Assembly (NCBI GenBank): GCA_938028745.1
Contig: CALIZL010000086.1
Coordinates: forward strand, 1 to 35,256
Length of the DNA stretch: 35,256 nt
Direction of reading: 5' to 3'
Source of the DNA: an uncultured Prevotella sp.
Lineage (GTDB): Bacteria > Bacteroidota > Bacteroidia > Bacteroidales > Bacteroidaceae
The notes below the pieces were generated by a model that did not search any database, was not told the origin of the DNA, and saw only the letters and a list, made by a program, of their open reading frames with translations. A program made the translations under genes and the position numbers. Shown piece after piece: positions 24,998 to 34,866 of the stretch; the stretch's first letter is position 1, and the number at the start of each line of letters is the position of its first letter.

Positions 24998-27900
24998 ATG
25001 AACGAGAAATCTACCCAATCGGACAACCTTCACAAAGGACTCCAAAGAAAAAGACTTGCGCTTAGTTCTGCACCCATGCGGGCTACGCTCATGTTGTCCC
25101 TCGCGCTCTCGCTTGGGGCCATTCCGTCTGCGGTGCTTGCCAACGGCTTGCCCGCCCCAGGCGTTTTGCCTAACCCGATAGCCCTGCAACAGCAAAGCAA
25201 GGTGGCCAAGGGCGTGGTGACAGACAGCAACGGCGAACCGCTTATCGGCGTAAGCGTTACCGAAAAAGGCACAAACAACGCCTATGTAACCAACGTCAAC
25301 GGCGAGTTCGAACTGCACCTGTCCTCTGCCAACGCCCAAATCGTCGTGTCGTATGTGGGTTTCCTGCCCCAAACGCTCAGGGCTACAACCAACATGCACA
25401 TCGTGCTGAAAGAAGACAGCAAGGCACTTAACGAAGTGGTGGTTGTGGGATATGGCGCACAAAAGAAAGCCAACCTTACGGGGGCGGTTACCAGCGTAGA
25501 CGTTAACAAAAACCTTTCGAGCCGACCCATTGCCGACATCGGGCGCGGACTGCAAGGCGTTGTGCCTGGCATGAACATCCGCGTACCCACTGGCGAGGTG
25601 GGTTCGGACCCACTTATCAAGATACGCGGACAGATTGGCTCCATCGAAGGCAGCAATGCGCCGCTCATCTTGCTCGACAATGTGGAGATACCCAGCATAC
25701 AAGTGGTTAACCCCAACGATGTGGAAAGCATATCGGTGCTTAAAGATGCGGCCTCGGCCTCAATCTATGGAGCAAAGGCTGCCTTTGGTGTTGTGCTCAT
25801 CACCACGAAGAACGGCGCCAAGAGCAACCGCTTAGAGGTGAACTACTCTAACAACTTCTCGTTCCAAAGCACCGCAAGGAAATTGGAAATGGGCGGCATC
25901 GACGGCTTGCAATACACGCTCGACGCACAAATAAACCGCGGTGCGCCCCTGCCTGCCGGCGGTATGTGGCGCGTAAGTCCTGAAAGCATCAAGCGCATGC
26001 GCGAGTGGCAAGAGAAATACGGAGGCAGCGTTAAATGGAACGACCCCGTGCTTTACGGGCGCGACTGGGAAGTGATTGGCGGAGAGAAATACGGTTACCG
26101 CCTTTACGATGGCGTAAAAGCGATGGTGCGCGACTGGGCACCAACGATGACGCACAACCTGTCGGTGAACGGCAAGTCGGGCAACACCTCTTATAACATA
26201 GGGCTGGGTTACTTCACCCAGGATGGCATGTCGCGCACGGCAAAGAAAGACGACTTCCGCCGCTACAATGCAACGCTGTCGCTGCAATCGGAGATTAACC
26301 AGTGGGTTACGGTGCGCATGAGTTCGCTTTACTCCGACCGTAACAAGCGTTATCCCGGCGTTGGAACCACATCTGCCGACCCCTGGCTCTACCTTTACCG
26401 TTGGAGTCCGCAGTTCCCCATCGGCGTAACCAGCAATGGCAGTCCGCTACACGAACCCTCTTACGAACTGGGTGCGGCTAACACCGACAACATACAGAAC
26501 AAGTATTTCAACATCAACCTCGGCGTAACCGTAAACATCACCAAGAATTGGGACTTTAAGTTGGACTACACTTACGACCACAACGCACAGGAAATGAACG
26601 AGTCGGCCATTCAATACCGCGCAGGACAAGTGTGGTACAACCCCGTTCAGTGGCTTGAAGACGGTTATCCCGTGTACGTAGACGAAAACGGAAACCGCAC
26701 AGACACAGGCGGAAAGCCTGCATATCGTTTTCCCGTTGCAGACTATTACTCGAATGTAGCATCGAGCTATGTGCAACAGTCCAGCAGGGCAACAGACAAC
26801 AACACCATCAACGCCTACACCACGTACAACCTAAGGCTGGGTGCAGAGAAAGAGCATGCCTTTAAATTTATGGCCGGTATGAACCAAGTAACCAGCAAAT
26901 GGACTTCACACGAAACCCTGCGCAACGGGCTTATCGACCAAACCAACCCGCAGTTCCACTTGGCAGGAGGCACCTATGACGGCGACGGAAACCGCAATTG
27001 GGAGGCACAACTGGGTTTCTTCGGCCGCCTGAACTATGCCTACGCCGACCGTTATCTGCTAGAAGCCAACGTAAGGCGCGACGGTTCGTCGAAGTTCCCC
27101 AAGCATCTGCGCTGGCAAACCTTCCCCTCGTTCTCGGCCGGATGGGTGTTTACCAACGAACCTTTGGCCCAACCCATCATCAAAGTGCTTAGCTTTGGTA
27201 AGTTCAGGGCATCGTGGGGTAGCATCGGCGACCAGTCTGTGGCCAACACGCTCTATCGGGCCGTGATGGAAAGTGGTTCTAGCACGTGGCTCGACGGCAA
27301 CAACAAGCGCGTGCCGCTGTTCGGAACGCCCGCCTTAATAGACAGGAACATCACCTGGCAACGCATCGAAACGCTTGACCTAGGTGTAGACCTGCGTTTC
27401 CTCGACAACAAGATTGGCGTAACGTTCGATTGGTTTAAGCGCGACACCAAAAACATGATTGTACCCGGCGACGACCTGCCCGTAACCCTCGGAACATCGT
27501 CGCCAAAGGGAAACTTCGGACATTTGCAAACCAAAGGTTGGGAAGTTTCTGTGGACTTCAATCACCGTTTCGCCAACGGACTGGGCGTTAATGCCAACTT
27601 CACACTGGCAGATGCCATCACAACCGTTATTCAAGGTGCCGACTATCAAAAGCCTTGGGAACTGCGAAGTGTTTACGACCAATACTCCACAGGCCGCCGC
27701 TATGGCGATATCTATGGACTTGTAACCGACAGGCTCTTCCAAAAGGAAGACTTTGAATACGATGCCGACGGCAAGAACATCATCCGAACAAACGTTATAT
27801 ACAAAGGAACGCTGCGTTCTACCAACAAGCAGACGGCTCGCCACCCCGTTTACCAAGTGCAATATGAAGACGGCGACAAGCTGGTTTTTGCACCGGGCGA

Positions 27901-28534
27901 CGTTAAATTCAAAGACCTTGACGGCGACGGATACATCTCTGGTGGTGCAGGAACCAACGGCGACCACGGCGATTTGGCCGTGATAGGCAACTCTACGCCG
28001 CGTTACGAGTATAGTTTCCGCATCGGCGTAGACTACAAGGGCTTTGATTTCTCCATCTTCTGCCAGGGAATTGGCAAGCGTAAGATATGGGGCGAAGGTC
28101 AGTTGGCCATCCCCGGATTTAACGCCAAGGAAGGAGCAATCCCCAAGACTTTCGCTACCGACTACTGGCGAGAGGACAGAACAGACGCCTTCTATCCGCG
28201 GGCATGGAACCTAGGCAACAATAGCACGGGGTTCAGCATGCAGCGTCAGAGCAAGTACTTGCTCAACATGGCCTACCTCCGCGTGAAGAACATCAACTTT
28301 GGATATTCGTTCCAACAGAATTGGATAAGCAAAGTGGGCCTAACAAGGGCAAGGCTCTATCTCTCGTTGGAGAACTTCTTCACCTTCGACAACCTGCGCG
28401 GACTGCCCATCGACCCCGAAGCCATCTCCGGTTACTCGATGTTCACCTCTAAACAAAACTACAACAACGGGCGAACAGGTACGGGAACACCCGTGTTTAA
28501 GTCGCTTTCGTTTGGCGCACAGCTCACATTCTAA
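24998..28534 (+). CDS. SusC/RagA-type TonB-dependent outer-membrane transporter
   Basis: A 1178-residue outer-membrane transporter for glycans or peptides, energised by TonB. Signal region about residues 27-48, then a carboxypeptidase-regulatory-like domain (GVVTDSNGEPLIGVSV, about 72-137), the SusC hallmark NEVVVVGYG (145-153), a plug domain (about 160-275, with VESISVLKDAASASIYGAKA) and a beta-barrel of about 900 residues ending GAQLTF. Length and order are normal for SusC. The SusD partner starts 12 bases after the stop, so the two form one transport complex. Substrate cannot be read from the sequence; the linked GHL10 enzyme suggests an amino-sugar glycan. Confidence 0.96.
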   Translation: MNEKSTQSDNLHKGLQRKRLALSSAPMRATLMLSLALSLGAIPSAVLANGLPAPGVLPNPIALQQQSKVAKGVVTDSNGEPLIGVSVTEKGTNNAYVTNVNGEFELHLSSANAQIVVSYVGFLPQTLRATTNMHIVLKEDSKALNEVVVVGYGAQKKANLTGAVTSVDVNKNLSSRPIADIGRGLQGVVPGMNIRVPTGEVGSDPLIKIRGQIGSIEGSNAPLILLDNVEIPSIQVVNPNDVESISVLKDAASASIYGAKAAFGVVLITTKNGAKSNRLEVNYSNNFSFQSTARKLEMGGIDGLQYTLDAQINRGAPLPAGGMWRVSPESIKRMREWQEKYGGSVKWNDPVLYGRDWEVIGGEKYGYRLYDGVKAMVRDWAPTMTHNLSVNGKSGNTSYNIGLGYFTQDGMSRTAKKDDFRRYNATLSLQSEINQWVTVRMSSLYSDRNKRYPGVGTTSADPWLYLYRWSPQFPIGVTSNGSPLHEPSYELGAANTDNIQNKYFNINLGVTVNITKNWDFKLDYTYDHNAQEMNESAIQYRAGQVWYNPVQWLEDGYPVYVDENGNRTDTGGKPAYRFPVADYYSNVASSYVQQSSRATDNNTINAYTTYNLRLGAEKEHAFKFMAGMNQVTSKWTSHETLRNGLIDQTNPQFHLAGGTYDGDGNRNWEAQLGFFGRLNYAYADRYLLEANVRRDGSSKFPKHLRWQTFPSFSAGWVFTNEPLAQPIIKVLSFGKFRASWGSIGDQSVANTLYRAVMESGSSTWLDGNNKRVPLFGTPALIDRNITWQRIETLDLGVDLRFLDNKIGVTFDWFKRDTKNMIVPGDDLPVTLGTSSPKGNFGHLQTKGWEVSVDFNHRFANGLGVNANFTLADAITTVIQGADYQKPWELRSVYDQYSTGRRYGDIYGLVTDRLFQKEDFEYDADGKNIIRTNVIYKGTLRSTNKQTARHPVYQVQYEDGDKLVFAPGDVKFKDLDGDGYISGGAGTNGDHGDLAVIGNSTPRYEYSFRIGVDYKGFDFSIFCQGIGKRKIWGEGQLAIPGFNAKEGAIPKTFATDYWREDRTDAFYPRAWNLGNNSTGFSMQRQSKYLLNMAYLRVKNINFGYSFQQNWISKVGLTRARLYLSLENFFTFDNLRGLPIDPEAISGYSMFTSKQNYNNGRTGTGTPVFKSLSFGAQLTF

Positions 28535-28546
28535 AAAGCAATCCCT

Positions 28547-30412
28547 ATGAAACTAAAAATATTTTCATTTATCGCCGTTTGCACTTTGGTTTGCTCAGCG
28601 TGCAACGACGTCTTAGACCGACCCTCGCTTACCTCGGCCGAAGACCCCGAATATTGGGTTAGCGAGAACAACGTGAGGCTCTATGCCAACGCCTTTTATC
28701 CCAATTTCTTCCCCGGATATGGGGTGGGGTATGGGGTTACGGCATACACCCCGAACAACAACTACAACTTTAACGACGACGTGGTGCTGAAAGGAACACA
28801 GCCGCAGTTTTCGAAAGCGGTGCCCAGTTCGAAGGGCAGCACTACGTTGTCGCTCGGTTGGGAAAGTCAATTCAGCGGGCCAACATGGAACTTTGCATGG
28901 GTGAGGAAAGCCAATGTGATGAAAGACCGCATCACACAACTGATGGCCGACAAGCTCACCGACGAGCAATATCGCCACTGGTTGGGCATTGCACGCTTCT
29001 TCCACGCATTGGAATATGCCCGCTTGGTGAACGTGTTCGGCGACGTGCCATACTATAACCACGAGATACATCGCGACGAACTAAACGAAATTTACAAAGA
29101 CCGCACCCCACGCAACGAGGTGATGGACTCGGTGTTCTCCGATTTCAAGTACGCCATGCAGAACGTTCGCCTAAACGATGGCGCACAAAACGTAAACCGT
29201 TACGTGGTGGCCGCCTTCGTGTCTAGGTGGGCCTTGTTCGAAGGGAGCTGGCAAAAATACCACTATCAAGACAACGAACGCGCCAAAGCTTGTTTCAAAC
29301 TGGCCACAGAGGCGGCACAGATGATTATAGACAGCGGCAAATATGGCATCGCTACCGACTTCCGTTCGCTCTTCGGCTCTACGAACCTGAGCGACTCGAA
29401 AGACTGCATCCTCTATCGCAAATACGATGCCGAACAAGGTGTTACGCACTGCGTGGCATCCTATTGCCTACCCAGCAACCCCACCGACCTTGGTCCCAAC
29501 CTCGACCTGATCAAGGCGTTTATCTGCAACGATGGTAAGGATTGGAACTCCACCACAATGGCGGCTGCTAAGGACTTCACGCTCGACAGCCTCATCAAGA
29601 CCCGCGACCCGCGTTTCGAAGCTACGTTCTATTACAAGACAACGGAGAATGCCAAAAGCTGCGGACTATATGTTACGAAGTTCATTCCACGTTCGGCCTT
29701 GTCTTACCTCAACATCGAAGGAGGTACGCCTGCACCCGAATTCCAAGGCGACAAAAACGTTACGGGCTATCCCGTTATGCGTTACGCCGAAGTGCTGCTT
29801 AACTGGATTGAGGCAAAAGCCGAGCTAGTCACGCTGGGCGAGGCGGCTGTTACACAGGCCGACATCGACATCTCCGTCAACGCCATTCGCAAAAGGCCGC
29901 TCGATGCGGAAGCGATGCAACGCCACGTGAAGCAAACGGCAGCCATGAAACTCGACCAACTGAACAACGACCCCAAGCGAGATGCCGATGTTCCGCAGCT
30001 GCTTTGGGAGATAAGACGCGAAAGACGTATGGAGCTTGCTTTCGAATTCTCGCGCATTATCGACTTGCGCAGATGGAAAAAGCTGAGCTACATGGATACC
30101 GATGCTAACCCCGACTTGCTTCTTGGCGCATGGGTGAACTTCCCAACAGAACTGCCCGGCGTGCTAAACGAAAAGACCGTGGGGGCCTATCGTGTACAAA
30201 ATGCGGCAGGCAAGCTTGTTACTTACAATGGCAAGAACGCCAAAGACATGAAGGGTTTCTTCTATCCTAAGGAGACAATTGGCAGACTTCCTTTCCTTAA
30301 CCTGCCCAACGTGAACCCCTATCTCTCGCCCATCGGCTACAACGACATTCGGAAATACGCCGAACGAGGCTATCACCTCTCGCAAACAAAGGGATGGCCC
30401 GAAGGATATTAA
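28547..30412 (+). CDS. SusD/RagB-family surface lipoprotein
   Basis: A 621-residue lipoprotein that acts as the lid and binding partner of the SusC barrel. Lipoprotein signal with Cys 19 (VCSACNDVLDRPS). The N-terminal SusD-like region has SENNVRLYANAFYPNFF and NVMKDRITQLMADKL; the TPR-containing core includes RFFHALEYARLVNVFGDVPY (about 149-168). The C-terminal part holds YPVMRYAEVLLNWIEAKAEL and LLWEIRRERRMELAFE, both diagnostic for the RagB/SusD family. It lies 12 bases behind SusC. It is followed by 314 bases of simple repeats before the next gene. Confidence 0.96.
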   Translation: MKLKIFSFIAVCTLVCSACNDVLDRPSLTSAEDPEYWVSENNVRLYANAFYPNFFPGYGVGYGVTAYTPNNNYNFNDDVVLKGTQPQFSKAVPSSKGSTTLSLGWESQFSGPTWNFAWVRKANVMKDRITQLMADKLTDEQYRHWLGIARFFHALEYARLVNVFGDVPYYNHEIHRDELNEIYKDRTPRNEVMDSVFSDFKYAMQNVRLNDGAQNVNRYVVAAFVSRWALFEGSWQKYHYQDNERAKACFKLATEAAQMIIDSGKYGIATDFRSLFGSTNLSDSKDCILYRKYDAEQGVTHCVASYCLPSNPTDLGPNLDLIKAFICNDGKDWNSTTMAAAKDFTLDSLIKTRDPRFEATFYYKTTENAKSCGLYVTKFIPRSALSYLNIEGGTPAPEFQGDKNVTGYPVMRYAEVLLNWIEAKAELVTLGEAAVTQADIDISVNAIRKRPLDAEAMQRHVKQTAAMKLDQLNNDPKRDADVPQLLWEIRRERRMELAFEFSRIIDLRRWKKLSYMDTDANPDLLLGAWVNFPTELPGVLNEKTVGAYRVQNAAGKLVTYNGKNAKDMKGFFYPKETIGRLPFLNLPNVNPYLSPIGYNDIRKYAERGYHLSQTKGWPEGY

Positions 30413-30726
30413 CTTAGTTGATGAGGTAACAAGTTGACAAGGAGATTTAGTTAACAAATTGACAAGTTAACAAGTTGACGAGTTGATAAGGAGATTTAGT
30501 TGACGAGTTGATAAGGAGATTTAGTTAACGTGTTGACAAGGAGATTTAGTTGACGAGAAAAAAGGATATTAGTAACGCTGCTCACAAGCATTTGGCTTAA
30601 CTCCTTAATTCCTTAACTCCTTAACTCCTCACAAAAAAGGCATTTGGCTTAACTCCTTAACTCCATAACTCCTTAACTCCTTTAAACATCCCCTCAACAA
30701 ACAACAAACTTTAAACAAAAGAAGGC
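30413..30726. repeat. Simple repeats between SusD and the next lipoprotein gene
   Basis: First GAGTTGA/AAGGAGATTTAGTTGACGAG units repeated about every 30 bases (30430-30560), then TTAACTCCTTAACTCC units in the other orientation with two copies of GCATTTGGCTTAACTCC (about 30588 and 30639), the reverse complement of the 13141 repeat. No promoter is obvious. Confidence 0.75.
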
Positions 30727-32145
30727 ATGTACAAGATAAAGAACATAGGTCTGGCAGCCATTGCCATGATGATGGCGACGGCATTTGTTTCGTGTGGCGA
30801 CAACTATCCCGACAGCATGGACGCGCCCTACGACACCGACTTGCTCGGCATTAAAATAATGAACGCGGGCGAAAAGGGCGACCAAGTGGTGGAAGGAAGA
30901 ATTGACGAAGATAAGAAAGAAGTGAACTTCCCCAAGCTAGACACGCTCACCAACTTCGCCGCACTGCGACTAGAAGCGAAACTATCTGACGGTGCACAAC
31001 TCGACAAGACCGAGATAGACTGCAAGATGACACCCGACGACGAGCAAAAGAAACTCACCATACGCGTGCTCAACCACAACAGATACAAAGACTACTTCAT
31101 GTTTGTGCGCAAACGCATTCCGCCCATAGGTGCCGACTTTAAGGATGCTAAGGTGTATAGTTTCGCTGGCGACAATCGTTACGAAGACTTTAAAACATTA
31201 TATACACGCTGTGCCGACTTCGATGGACAGCATGTGCTGGTGGTAACACGTACGGACAACAAGCCACACTTGCTGAAAGTAGACGACCTCAAAGCGGGTA
31301 ACATCAACCGAATACCGCTTGACCTCACCGATGTTTCGGGCGGAACGTTCCCCTACAACATGGGCGCATTGGCCAACGGGCACATCTATATGGCAACACT
31401 TGCTGGCGGAAAGCCCTCGCCCTTGAAGATTTATTATTGGGAAACGCCGACCTCGAAACCCGAAGTGATATTCAGTTCCACTGTGCAAGACATACCCGAA
31501 TCGGGCAAACGTTATGGCGATAACATGTCACTCAACATCGACAAGAATGGCGATGGGCACATCTTCTTTGGCGAAAACACGGCGCAGAACATTCTTCGCC
31601 TCACTGTTTCAAACCATAAGACTGTGTCAGAGCCAACCATTTTGTCTGCCGACCCGAAGATGAAGGTGGCAATGAACATCTATCGTTACGAAAATACGGG
31701 CGACTATCTGTATAGCGGTTTGGCCATGCCCATCACCCTTACGGGCAACGCTGCCGAAAAGAAGTTCAGTCTTTCAGCCGAGCACCAGCCCGCAGAGGCC
31801 GTTGCCGCCCGCGCATTCATGTTCAACAACAAACGCTACCTCATCACCTGTTCCGCCGGTTTCGGCAGCGCAAGCAAGGCCACGCCCACGCTCTATGTCT
31901 TCGATATCAGCAAAGGCAACAACTTGGCCGAGGCTCTCGAACGCTTTGATGCAGCTAGCGAACACGAGCCCGTTTACACCTTCATCTTAGGTGGGGCTGG
32001 GAACGGTGCCCCCTCGCCTTGCACCAACTTCTATATCGAACGCGATGCACAAGGTAAAGATGCCAAACTTTATCTCTTCGCATCGCGAGGCGAATCGGGT
32101 TTCGTCATCGTTGAAGTGCCTATGGCGCAAGATAAGGATGATTAA
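30727..32145 (+). CDS. Surface lipoprotein of the SusCD locus (DUF4623-like, tentative)
   Basis: A 472-residue lipoprotein, Cys 23 in AFVSCGDN. An N-terminal beta-sandwich-like part (about 30-130: LLGIKIMNAGEKGDQ, LTNFAALRLEAKLSDGAQL) resembles DUF5018-type domains. It is followed by a region with propeller-like repeats (VLVVTRTDNKPHLLKVDDL, GHIYMATLAGGKPSPLKIYYW, NIDKNGDGHIFFGENT, LYVFDISKGNNL). I recall DUF4623 for such proteins but could not check it. Its place after SusD is that of SusE/SusF-like glycan-binding lipoproteins, so a surface binding role is inferred. No catalytic motif is seen. Confidence 0.8.
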   Translation: MYKIKNIGLAAIAMMMATAFVSCGDNYPDSMDAPYDTDLLGIKIMNAGEKGDQVVEGRIDEDKKEVNFPKLDTLTNFAALRLEAKLSDGAQLDKTEIDCKMTPDDEQKKLTIRVLNHNRYKDYFMFVRKRIPPIGADFKDAKVYSFAGDNRYEDFKTLYTRCADFDGQHVLVVTRTDNKPHLLKVDDLKAGNINRIPLDLTDVSGGTFPYNMGALANGHIYMATLAGGKPSPLKIYYWETPTSKPEVIFSSTVQDIPESGKRYGDNMSLNIDKNGDGHIFFGENTAQNILRLTVSNHKTVSEPTILSADPKMKVAMNIYRYENTGDYLYSGLAMPITLTGNAAEKKFSLSAEHQPAEAVAARAFMFNNKRYLITCSAGFGSASKATPTLYVFDISKGNNLAEALERFDAASEHEPVYTFILGGAGNGAPSPCTNFYIERDAQGKDAKLYLFASRGESGFVIVEVPMAQDKDD

Positions 32146-32450
32146 TCTGACGTTGGTGAGTTTGTGGACTTATGAGTTATAAGTTGTTGAGACAATGAAT
32201 CGAAAAGTTGAAGTGACAAAGGTTTAGGCGAATGACTTGTTGCGGGATGGACGACAAAGCTCGTCAACCCCACCAACCCCTCAACTTATAAACTCATTAG
32301 CTCCCAGGCTCATCAACTCCCCAATTCACCAACTCATCAACTTCCCAACTCAAAAAAGTCTTAGCTCCCAACGAGCCAAGCGAGTGATAACCTCTTAACT
32401 CCTTTAACTTTTCAAAGCCGCGTGTGCGAAACTTTTAAAACATCAGAATT
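32146..32450. repeat. Simple repeats before the glycoside hydrolase gene
   Basis: GAGTTATAAGTTGTTGAG (about 32171-32188) near the left and CTCAACTTATAAACTC (about 32282-32297) further right form a loose inverted pair; the rest is CATCAACTCCCCAATTCACC-type units. No TAnnTTTG box is seen, so the downstream gene may be read from upstream. Confidence 0.65.
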
Positions 32451-33902
32451 ATGAAAACGTGGAAGAAAGTAGCCCTAGCCCTGTGCGTATTGTTGGTTGT
32501 GGCCTGTCATCGTGACGACAAAAACGACCAGCCCGACCTCTCCAACCAACCCATCCTGCCCAAGAAAGAATTGCGTGGCGTATGGATGGCCACCGTGTGG
32601 GGGCTAGATTGGCCACAGGGCGAGTATGATGCCGAAGCCCAAAAGGCCAGCTATATCGCCTATATGGACCTCTTTAAACAAAACAACATCAATGCCGTGT
32701 TCGTGCAGGTAAGGGGCATGGCCGACGCATTTTATAAGTCGGCCTACGAGCCGTGGTGCCAATATCTCACGGGCCAGGCAGACAAAGACCCGGGATACGA
32801 CGTGCTGCGCTTCATGATAGACGAGGCCCACAAGCGCGGAATAGCCTTCCACGCATGGCTAAACCCCTATCGCGTAGCCACAAAAAAGGCAGATGCAGCG
32901 GCATTCCCTGCGCTAGACAGTCGCATACCTCAGGCCATGACGGTAGACTATAAAACGATTAGGATGTACAATCCCGCTTTGCCCGAGGTGCGCCAACGCA
33001 TCTTCGACATCGTGAAAGAACTCATCACCAAATACGATGTGGACGGCGTGCATATCGACGACTACTTCTATCCCTCGCTCGCTTCTGGCGAAGCCATCAA
33101 GGATGAGAAAGAATATGAGCAGTATGTAGCCAAAGATAAAGATGGAAAACCCACCATCACGGTAGAAGATTTCCGCCGTAACAACGTGGACTTAACCGTT
33201 AAGGGCATACACGATGTAATACAGGCTACGCGCCCCGAGGTGGCTTTCACCATCAGTCCGGCGGGAAACCCCGACTACAACTTCAACACCATGTATGCCG
33301 ATGTGCTGAAATGGTCGCGCGAGGGCTGGTCTGAAGCCATCATCCCACAGCTCTATTTCCCCATGGGTAGTGCCGAGTCTGGTTTCAACCACCGCCTGCA
33401 TTGGTGGTCGCAATTTACATATAACAATGCGCTTTTTGTTGGATATGGCACTTATCGTTTTGGTTCAGACAAGGCAGCGGTCTATCAGAGTTCCGCCGAA
33501 CTGGCTAACCAGTTCGCTTTTGCCCAAAAGTTCCACAAAGTAAAGGGCAGCGTGCTTTACAGTGCCAAAGACTTGCTGAACAATCCAGTTGGCATTCTCT
33601 CGGTGATTAAGGACGTTTACAAGCATCCTGCCGTGCTGCCGTACCTTGCGAAACAGCAAGCCACACCGTCTTCTGCGCCCACCAACGTGCGTGCCAACGG
33701 CAAAACGCTGCAATGGAATGGGGCAGACGGCGCCTACTTCGCGGTATATCGCAGCAACGGAGCGGGCAAAGAGGCCACAACCATATCCGTTACTCACCAA
33801 CAAGAGGTTACGCTAAACGAAGCTGGAACATACTTTGTTACGGCCGTAAGCAAAAAGGACAATGCCGAAAGTAAGCCAAGCGCAACTGTTGAGGTAAAGT
33901 AA
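32451..33902 (+). CDS. GHL10/DUF187 family glycoside hydrolase lipoprotein (YngK/DigH-like)
   Basis: A 483-residue lipoprotein, Cys 19 in VVACHRDD, with acidic residues after the Cys that suggest surface export. Residues about 38-380 are a GHL10 (DUF187) TIM-barrel: ELRGVWMATVWGLDWP (40-55), VFVQVRGMADAFY (83-95), FHAWLNPYR (133-141), DGVHIDDYFYP (198-208, acidic pair 203-204 likely catalytic), ISPAGNP (258-264) and IIPQLYFPMG. A fibronectin III-like domain fills about 405-483. The best-known relative, E. coli DigH (YddW), cuts peptidoglycan glycan strands lacking stem peptides. Specificity here is inferred. It is the last gene of the SusCD locus. Confidence 0.92.
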   Translation: MKTWKKVALALCVLLVVACHRDDKNDQPDLSNQPILPKKELRGVWMATVWGLDWPQGEYDAEAQKASYIAYMDLFKQNNINAVFVQVRGMADAFYKSAYEPWCQYLTGQADKDPGYDVLRFMIDEAHKRGIAFHAWLNPYRVATKKADAAAFPALDSRIPQAMTVDYKTIRMYNPALPEVRQRIFDIVKELITKYDVDGVHIDDYFYPSLASGEAIKDEKEYEQYVAKDKDGKPTITVEDFRRNNVDLTVKGIHDVIQATRPEVAFTISPAGNPDYNFNTMYADVLKWSREGWSEAIIPQLYFPMGSAESGFNHRLHWWSQFTYNNALFVGYGTYRFGSDKAAVYQSSAELANQFAFAQKFHKVKGSVLYSAKDLLNNPVGILSVIKDVYKHPAVLPYLAKQQATPSSAPTNVRANGKTLQWNGADGAYFAVYRSNGAGKEATTISVTHQQEVTLNEAGTYFVTAVSKKDNAESKPSATVEVK

Positions 33903-33988
33903 AAGCCCTCCAAACAGTCCACTAAACAGCCGCATCGCCAACATTGCACCTTGCACATAACCCCTTGTTACGTTACGATGCGCAATAC

Positions 33989-34033
33989 CACAAACAAACC
34001 GCTATGACGAGCTGTCATAGCGGTTTGTTTGTG
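33989..34033. terminator. Perfect 20-bp bidirectional terminator
   Basis: CACAAACAAACCGCTATGAC (33989-34008) is the exact reverse complement of 34014-34033, with a five-base loop GAGCT. It lies between the convergent genes ending at 33902 and 34072 and has T-rich arms on both sides, so it can serve both. Confidence 0.9.
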
Positions 34034-34071
34034 TATAACGGCAGGCTGATAGAGTTTAGTCTGCCCGTTCG

Positions 34072-34860
34072 TTAAAAGATATAGCCAAAGCCCACGTTCA
34101 TATAGATGGGGTGCATGGCAAAGGTGATGGTGTTGAAATCGGCATTAAAGATGTTGTTAAAGCCGTAAGTAAGGTCGGCATTCACCGTGAAATGCTTGAA
34201 GGCACGCCACGAACCGCCCATTTGCCAGCCCCAAAGCCAGCGACGAAGGTCGTTAGAGAAGTTGTAGGCGGCCGTTTGCCCGTTGGTGAAACTAACCTTT
34301 TCGCCTATGGGCGACCCACTTCGCAGGTATCCTTCGCTCACAAAACCCGAAAACTCGCCGTCCATCCTGTACGAAACAAACAGGCCGGCACGCAATTTCC
34401 AACTATCGTCCAGCCTATAAGCACCCAGCACGGGCAGCGTAACGAACGAACTCTTGTAAACGGTGTTCACGTCGCCCGTCCAATACCCCGACACGCGTTG
34501 GCCGCCGTCTATAATCTCCATGCCGTAGTTTTTCACTGTGGCCGCTGTTTCCATGCCCTTTTCTTCCAATCGCAGGCCAAGGGTTATGCCGAAGTTTCTG
34601 TTGCAATCGAGCCATTTGGTCATCATGCCCGCAATACTTCCGTTAAACTTAGGACTATAACTGTTTATCTTCCTTATTTCCTTTGGCAGCGGCATCGGAC
34701 TTGCACCACCTATGTTAACGCCGGCACGCACTTCGTATTCCCATCCGTTCTTCTCAGATTGTATCAGGCTTTCGTTGCGTTCGTTTTGTGCAAAAACAGC
34801 TGTGGCAGGTGCAAAGGCCACGAGCGCAAGGGTCAATAGTATATGTTTACTTTTCATCAT
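34072..34860 (-). CDS. PorT-like outer-membrane beta-barrel protein
   Basis: A 262-residue protein with a signal peptide (MMKSKHILLTLALVAF, cleavage after VFAQ, about residue 25). The mature part is a small beta-barrel of PorT/OMP_b-brl_2 type: GWEYEVRAGVNIGG near the start, alternating hydrophobic strands (FGITLGLRLEEKG, SFVTLPVLGAYRL, WKLRAGLFVSYRM) and the terminal aromatic IYMNVGFGYIF. It starts six bases after the stop of the PCMD gene and is in one operon with it. Such pairs are common in Bacteroidota; the barrel may support its lipoprotein partner. Start could be either of the two initial Met codons. Confidence 0.88.
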   Translation of the reverse strand: MMKSKHILLTLALVAFAPATAVFAQNERNESLIQSEKNGWEYEVRAGVNIGGASPMPLPKEIRKINSYSPKFNGSIAGMMTKWLDCNRNFGITLGLRLEEKGMETAATVKNYGMEIIDGGQRVSGYWTGDVNTVYKSSFVTLPVLGAYRLDDSWKLRAGLFVSYRMDGEFSGFVSEGYLRSGSPIGEKVSFTNGQTAAYNFSNDLRRWLWGWQMGGSWRAFKHFTVNADLTYGFNNIFNADFNTITFAMHPIYMNVGFGYIF

Positions 34861-34866
34861 TAAGCT

